This document shows, piece after piece, positions 6,103-8,105 of a stretch of DNA of 8,105 nt (positions are counted from its first letter, which is position 1; each line of letters starts with the position of its first letter). A model generated the notes under the pieces. That model saw only the letters and a list, made by a program, of their open reading frames with translations. It was not told the origin of the DNA and did not search any database. Made by a program: the position numbers and the translations under genes. The stretch comes from Tannerella sp. (GTDB lineage Bacteria > Bacteroidota > Bacteroidia > Bacteroidales > Tannerellaceae): the NCBI GenBank assembly GCA_031288935.1, contig JAITQL010000062.1:1-8105 (forward strand), in the 5' to 3' direction.

Positions 6103-8105
6103 ATGATACGAGGAAGGTGTTTGGGGTTACTATTATTACTTCTTTCGTCTTTACCGGCAATCGCGCAGGTGGAAGTGAAGGGAACGGTGATTGAAAAGGG
6201 CAACGGGGATGCGATCGAACAGGCGGCCATCCGCCTGCTGAAAGTAAAGGACAGTACGCTTGTGAACGGAGTGATCAGTGATCGGAACGGCGTTTTTTCC
6301 ATCGGAAACGTGCAGAATGGAAATTACTTGTTGAATATTACGTATATCGGATTTGAAACGATTTATCAGTCCTTGAATGTCAACGGAAAAAACAAAACCG
6401 TCGACCTCGGTAAAATTGAAATGGCGGAAGATGCCATTCTGCTGTCCGAAGCTACGGTAACGGCCAAAGCGATAGAAGTCACCGTGCGCAATGATACGGT
6501 GGAATACAATGCCGATTCGTACAAGGTGACGGAGGGGTCGGTACTGGAAGACTTGCTGAAGAAGATGCCCGGCGTGGAAGTGGACGCGGATGGCAAGGTG
6601 ACGGTCAACGGAAAGGAAATCAAGAAAATCATGGTGGACGGAAAAGAGTTCTTCTCGGACGATCCGAAGGTCGCTTCCAAAAATCTGCCGGCCAAGATGG
6701 TCGACAAGGTGCAGGTGCTGGACAGGAAAAGCGACATGGCGATGATGACCGGCTTCGACGACGGCGATGAAGAGGCCGTGATCAACCTCACCGTCAAGCC
6801 GGGCATGAAACAGGGATGGTTTGGAAACGCCTTCGCCGGCTACGGCAGCAACGGACGGTACGAGGGCAACTTCATGGTGAACCGCTTCATCAACAATGAC
6901 CAGTTTACGGTCATGGGCGGACTGAACAATACGAATAACATGGGATTTTCCGATCTGGCCTCGACCATGTTCAGCGGCATGGGCGGCGGACGCCGGGGAT
7001 TCGGCGGATTCGGCGCGGGCAACGGGATCACGACCTCCGGCAATATCGGATCCAATTTCAGCAAACAGTTTATTCCCGAAAAACTGACCCTGGGGGGAAA
7101 CGTCCGCTATTCCCATTCGGACAATCTGGCGGAAAGCACGAACAATACGCAAAACATATTGCCGGGCGACAGTGCGACGTACGATTTCAGCGAAAACCGC
7201 CGCAATACGGTCAGCGACAACGTCGGCTTCAACCTGCGCATGGAATGGAAACCGGATACGCTGACGCAGCTTATTTTCCAGCCGGACTTCAGCTACAGCC
7301 GCACGCACAGCGAGGAAGACGAATATTCCCATTCGCTGAACGACGGGATGGACACGGTAAACCGGGCAACTTCATATTCCCTGTCCGACGGAGAAGGTTA
7401 CAACGCATCCGCCCGTCTGGAATTCAGCCGCAAGCTGAACAGCAGCGGGCGCGTATTCAGCGGTTCGCTGTCCGGCGGCCTCAGCGACTCCTACAGCAAC
7501 GGCTTCAACCGTTCAAGCACGGATTATTTCCTGTATGGCGACTCGAGTGAGATCATCGACCAGAAAGTACGTTACGACAACAGCGGATTCAACTACCGCG
7601 CCTATCTGTCGTGGGTAGAGCCGCTGGGGCACAACAATTTCCTGCAGTTCACCTACCGTGTCAGCCGGAATCAGCGGGAATCGCTGAAAAACTCGTACAA
7701 CAGCGACGACACCGGCCAGTATACCGTACTGGATACGACGTACAGCAAAAGCACGCGCAACAGCGCCGTCGAACAGCGCGCCAGCATCGCCTTCAAGTCC
7801 GTGCGGGAAAAATACAATTATACCGTCGGTTTCAACGCGGATCCCTCCCATTCCACGACGGAAACGTTCGTAGGCGATCGGGTACTCTATTCCATGTCGC
7901 GAAACGTCATGAACTATTCCCCGACCGCCCAGCTGAACTATAATTTTGACAAGCGAACCAATCTGCGCGTGGACTACGACGGTCGAACCGCCCAGCCCTC
8001 CATGCAGCAGCTGCAACCCGTGGCCGACGTTTCCGACCCGCTGAACACGACCATCGGAAATCCGGAACTCAACCCGACGTATACCAATAACCTGCGTCTT
8101 CGTTT
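6103..8105 (+). CDS. TonB-receptor-like outer-membrane beta-barrel protein, N-terminal part (runs off the right edge)
   Basis: Seen: an open frame of 667 codons from the ATG at 6103 to the window edge with no stop. A signal peptide ends at AIA before Q22. Residues about 24-106 form a CarboxypepD_reg-like beta-sandwich (EVKGTVIEKGNGDAIEQAAI, then GVFSIGNVQNGNY and ITYIGFET). Residues about 125-225 form a plug-like domain: VLEDLLKKMPGVEVDADGKV, then VNGKEIKKIMVDGKEFFSDD, then MVDKVQVLDRKSD. From about 236 on, alternating aromatic and polar strands indicate the barrel (OMP_b-brl type, as in PF14905), ending at the edge in LNTTIGNPELNPTYTNNLR, a motif typical of these receptors. A Gly-rich stretch GMGGGRRGFGGFGAG lies at about 292-306. 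Family knowledge: such proteins take up or export ligands across the outer membrane with TonB; unlike SusC they usually lack a SusD partner, and none is visible. The ligand is unknown. Codon use is less GC-rich at the 5' end than in the neighbouring genes. Confidence 0.9.
   Translation, partial: MIRGRCLGLLLLLLSSLPAIAQVEVKGTVIEKGNGDAIEQAAIRLLKVKDSTLVNGVISDRNGVFSIGNVQNGNYLLNITYIGFETIYQSLNVNGKNKTVDLGKIEMAEDAILLSEATVTAKAIEVTVRNDTVEYNADSYKVTEGSVLEDLLKKMPGVEVDADGKVTVNGKEIKKIMVDGKEFFSDDPKVASKNLPAKMVDKVQVLDRKSDMAMMTGFDDGDEEAVINLTVKPGMKQGWFGNAFAGYGSNGRYEGNFMVNRFINNDQFTVMGGLNNTNNMGFSDLASTMFSGMGGGRRGFGGFGAGNGITTSGNIGSNFSKQFIPEKLTLGGNVRYSHSDNLAESTNNTQNILPGDSATYDFSENRRNTVSDNVGFNLRMEWKPDTLTQLIFQPDFSYSRTHSEEDEYSHSLNDGMDTVNRATSYSLSDGEGYNASARLEFSRKLNSSGRVFSGSLSGGLSDSYSNGFNRSSTDYFLYGDSSEIIDQKVRYDNSGFNYRAYLSWVEPLGHNNFLQFTYRVSRNQRESLKNSYNSDDTGQYTVLDTTYSKSTRNSAVEQRASIAFKSVREKYNYTVGFNADPSHSTTETFVGDRVLYSMSRNVMNYSPTAQLNYNFDKRTNLRVDYDGRTAQPSMQQLQPVADVSDPLNTTIGNPELNPTYTNNLRLR

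Noticed and set aside
6151..7332. 393-codon minus-strand frame antisense to the outer-membrane protein.
   Set aside because: The plus strand encodes signal peptide, CarboxypepD_reg-like, plug and barrel features in one unbroken frame; the antisense product has none.

Overview
The window looks like a chromosomal segment of a gut-type Bacteroidales (Bacteroidota), plausibly a Parabacteroides/Tannerellaceae-like genome; the species is a guess. The evidence is a GH95-type lipoprotein with an acidic export signal after the lipobox cysteine, a secreted enzyme with an NPCBM domain, a Bacteroidota outer-membrane barrel receptor with a CarboxypepD_reg-like N-terminus, and promoter boxes of the Bacteroidota type (TAnnTTTG at -7). 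Coding regions are GC-rich and the spacers are AT-rich.

Layout. (1) Positions 1-1977, minus strand: a two-gene unit. The upstream gene (460-1977) is a secreted isochorismatase-like cysteine hydrolase fused to a chitobiase-C-type domain and an NPCBM carbohydrate-binding domain. It is followed after 11 bases by a GH95-like glycoside hydrolase lipoprotein (448 down to beyond the left edge). Together they suggest a small glycan-processing unit. (2) Positions 1978-2855: a long gene-poor spacer. It holds an 8-bp repeat array (ATTCAAAG), nine head-to-tail copies of a 41-bp unit, a short open stretch resembling a T9SS C-terminal sorting tail, a second 8-bp array in inverted orientation (CTTTGAAT), and a Bacteroidota-type promoter. 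(3) 2856-4532, plus strand: a YidE/YbjL/AspT-family membrane transporter with two RCK_C domains. (4) 4557-5837, minus strand: a Wzx-like flippase of the MOP superfamily, convergent with the transporter and separated from it by 24 bases containing a hairpin arm. (5) 5838-6102: a divergent spacer with a minus-strand promoter and a ~126-bp MITE-like inverted-repeat element. (6) 6103 to the right edge, plus strand: the N-terminal 667 residues of a TonB-receptor-like outer-membrane beta-barrel protein.

The genes do not form one pathway. The hydrolase pair belongs together; the transporter, flippase and outer-membrane protein look like independent transcription units separated by repeat-rich spacers. 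The least explained part is the repeat complex at 2108-2810, where inverted 8-bp arrays flank the 41-bp array and the right-hand array runs into the transporter promoter. No tRNA, rRNA, CRISPR array or transposase gene was recognised.
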